A DNA stretch of 64,000 bases from Azorhizobium caulinodans ORS 571 (GTDB lineage Bacteria > Pseudomonadota > Alphaproteobacteria > Rhizobiales > Xanthobacteraceae). Position 1 is the stretch's first letter, and every line of letters starts with the position of its first letter. The translations under genes were made by a program, and so were the position numbers. The notes under the pieces were generated by a model that was not told the DNA's origin, did no database searches, and saw only the letters and a list, made by a program, of their open reading frames with translations. The stretch is taken from positions 248,001 through 312,000 of the forward strand of contig NC_009937.1 of assembly GCF_000010525.1 (NCBI RefSeq), read 5' to 3'. Shown in pieces: positions 63,083 to 64,000 of the stretch.

Positions 63083-63095
63083 GGAAGAATCTTCC
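63083..63095. promoter_or_regulatory. Palindrome at the acdR start, candidate Lrp-type site
   Basis: GGAAGA-A-TCTTCC is a 13-base inverted repeat with one central base, directly upstream of the acdR start codon and covering its GGAAG ribosome-binding site. Confidence 0.4.
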
Positions 63096-63241
63096 GAAAA
63101 ATTGCGTCAGAGCTGAAGAAATTCCACGAAATGGCCGATCTGGCAAGATAGATGCGGCAGTTCCGCCGTCAACTTTGAAAGCACCTCTCAGCCTGTCTCG
63201 GCTAGAGTTCCTGGCATAAATTTCCTTCCGGACGACCTGCC

Positions 63242-64000
63242 ATGAACCTCAAGAAATTCGAGCGCTATCCCCTCACCTTCGGCCCGACCCACATCGAGAA
63301 GCTCTCGCGCCTGACCGACCACCTCGGTGGCAAGGTGGAGCTCTATGCCAAGCGCGAGGACTGCAACTCCGGCCTCGCTTATGGCGGCAACAAGCTGCGC
63401 AAGCTCGAATACATCATTCCCGATGCGATCGCCTCCAATGCCGATACGCTGGTGTCCATCGGCGGCGTGCAGTCCAACCACACCCGCATGATCGCGGCAG
63501 TGGCGGCCAAGATCGGCTTCAAGTGCCGTCTGGTGCAGGAAGCCTGGGTGCCGCACGAGGACGCGGTCTATGACCGGGTGGGCAACATCATGCTCTCGCG
63601 CATCATGGGCGCGGACGTGCAGATGTGCGACGACGGCTTCGACATCGGCATCCGCAAGAGCTGGGAAGACGCCATCGCCGACGTGAAGGCCAAGGGCGGC
63701 AAGCCCTATCCGATCCCGGCGGGCGCTTCGGTGCACAAGTTCGGCGGCCTCGGCTACGTGGGCTTCGCCGAGGAAGTGCGTGCCCAGGAGGCCGAGCTCG
63801 GCTTCAAGTTCGACTATATCGTGGTGTGCACCGTCACCGGCTCCACCCATGCGGGTATGCTCGTCGGCTTTGCCGCTGACGGCCGCGCCCGCAACGTGAT
63901 CGGCATCGACGGCTCCTTCACCCCCGCCCAGACCAAGGCGCAGGTGCTGGAGATCGCCCGCCGCACCGCCGATCTGGTGGAACTCGGCCAGGATCTGACC
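63242..64000 (+). CDS. acdS: 1-aminocyclopropane-1-carboxylate (ACC) deaminase, 3' end outside window
   Basis: The first 253 codons of a PLP enzyme that cleaves the plant ethylene precursor ACC to 2-oxobutyrate and ammonia; full length should be near 337. The PLP Lys51 ([11 protein letters not shown]) and Ser78 (GGVQSNHTR) match functional ACC deaminases. The discriminating Tyr294 and Glu295 lie past the window end, so D-cysteine desulfhydrase activity cannot be excluded, but the fit to AcdS is close. It is divergent from acdR and suggests a plant-associated lifestyle. Confidence 0.93.
   Translation, partial: MNLKKFERYPLTFGPTHIEKLSRLTDHLGGKVELYAKREDCNSGLAYGGNKLRKLEYIIPDAIASNADTLVSIGGVQSNHTRMIAAVAAKIGFKCRLVQEAWVPHEDAVYDRVGNIMLSRIMGADVQMCDDGFDIGIRKSWEDAIADVKAKGGKPYPIPAGASVHKFGGLGYVGFAEEVRAQEAELGFKFDYIVVCTVTGSTHAGMLVGFAADGRARNVIGIDGSFTPAQTKAQVLEIARRTADLVELGQDLT

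Noticed and set aside
1..64000. CRISPR arrays, toxin-antitoxin pairs, rRNA genes, prophage or conjugation modules
   Set aside because: No spaced direct repeats, no recognisable gene pairs and no such modules were found on reading both strands.

Overview
The window is a 64 kb stretch of high-G+C chromosomal DNA with dense, short-spaced genes on both strands. Gene content points to an alphaproteobacterium of the order Hyphomicrobiales: a MucR/Ros regulator, a hemC-hemD-mitofilin-hemY operon, a Suv3-like helicase next to an S4 protein and a seven-iron ferredoxin, metX-metW, and an ACC deaminase with its divergent Lrp-type regulator. A Xanthobacteraceae-like organism (Azorhizobium, Xanthobacter and relatives) is my best guess. 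That placement is inference from gene content, not from a marker gene.

Layout. 1-4.7 kb: a short-chain dehydrogenase, an HxlR regulator divergent from a quinone-oxidoreductase-like dehydrogenase, a cysteine hydrolase and an exported Ntn-type amide hydrolase. 4.7-7.3 kb: an A+T-richer insert carrying a single 652-residue FRG-domain protein, the strongest candidate here for an undescribed function. 7.4-10.3 kb: prfC, dapD and tRNA-Ser(GGA). 10.4-12.3 kb: a complete IS3-family element (IS407-like) that truncates a tyrosine integrase remnant lying against tRNA-Gly(CCC), the relic of an integrative element. 12.6-24.8 kb: housekeeping genes (aminopeptidase P, hslVU, gloB, metXW) mixed with regulators and a membrane TPR protein. 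25-34 kb: helicase, S4 protein, fdxA, siroheme synthase, MoeB-like protein, hydroxyacid dehydrogenase and an SH3 protein. 34-39 kb: MucR, a YadGH-like ABC exporter, an Lrp regulator and an orphan amino-acid-binding protein. 38.4-41.8 kb: a probable quinone-stress cluster (esterase, ring-cleaving dioxygenase, DoxX, LysR). 42-47 kb: glutathione S-transferase, YbaK, DUF2934, DUF72, a UdgX-type uracil-DNA glycosylase and an FAD dehydrogenase. 47.5-52.3 kb: a chemoreceptor with a perfect Fnr/FixK box, a DASS transporter and a VIT-family transporter. 52.4-62.6 kb: lepA, the heme/mitofilin operon, tsaD and gpsA. 62.6-64 kb: acdR and acdS, the latter cut by the window end.

Non-coding structure is rich. 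There are two REPIN-like paired palindromes, two copies of another dispersed palindrome, several strong intrinsic terminators between convergent genes, and candidate operators in divergent regions (HxlR, TetR, LysR, Lrp). No CRISPR array, rRNA, prophage or conjugation genes were seen.
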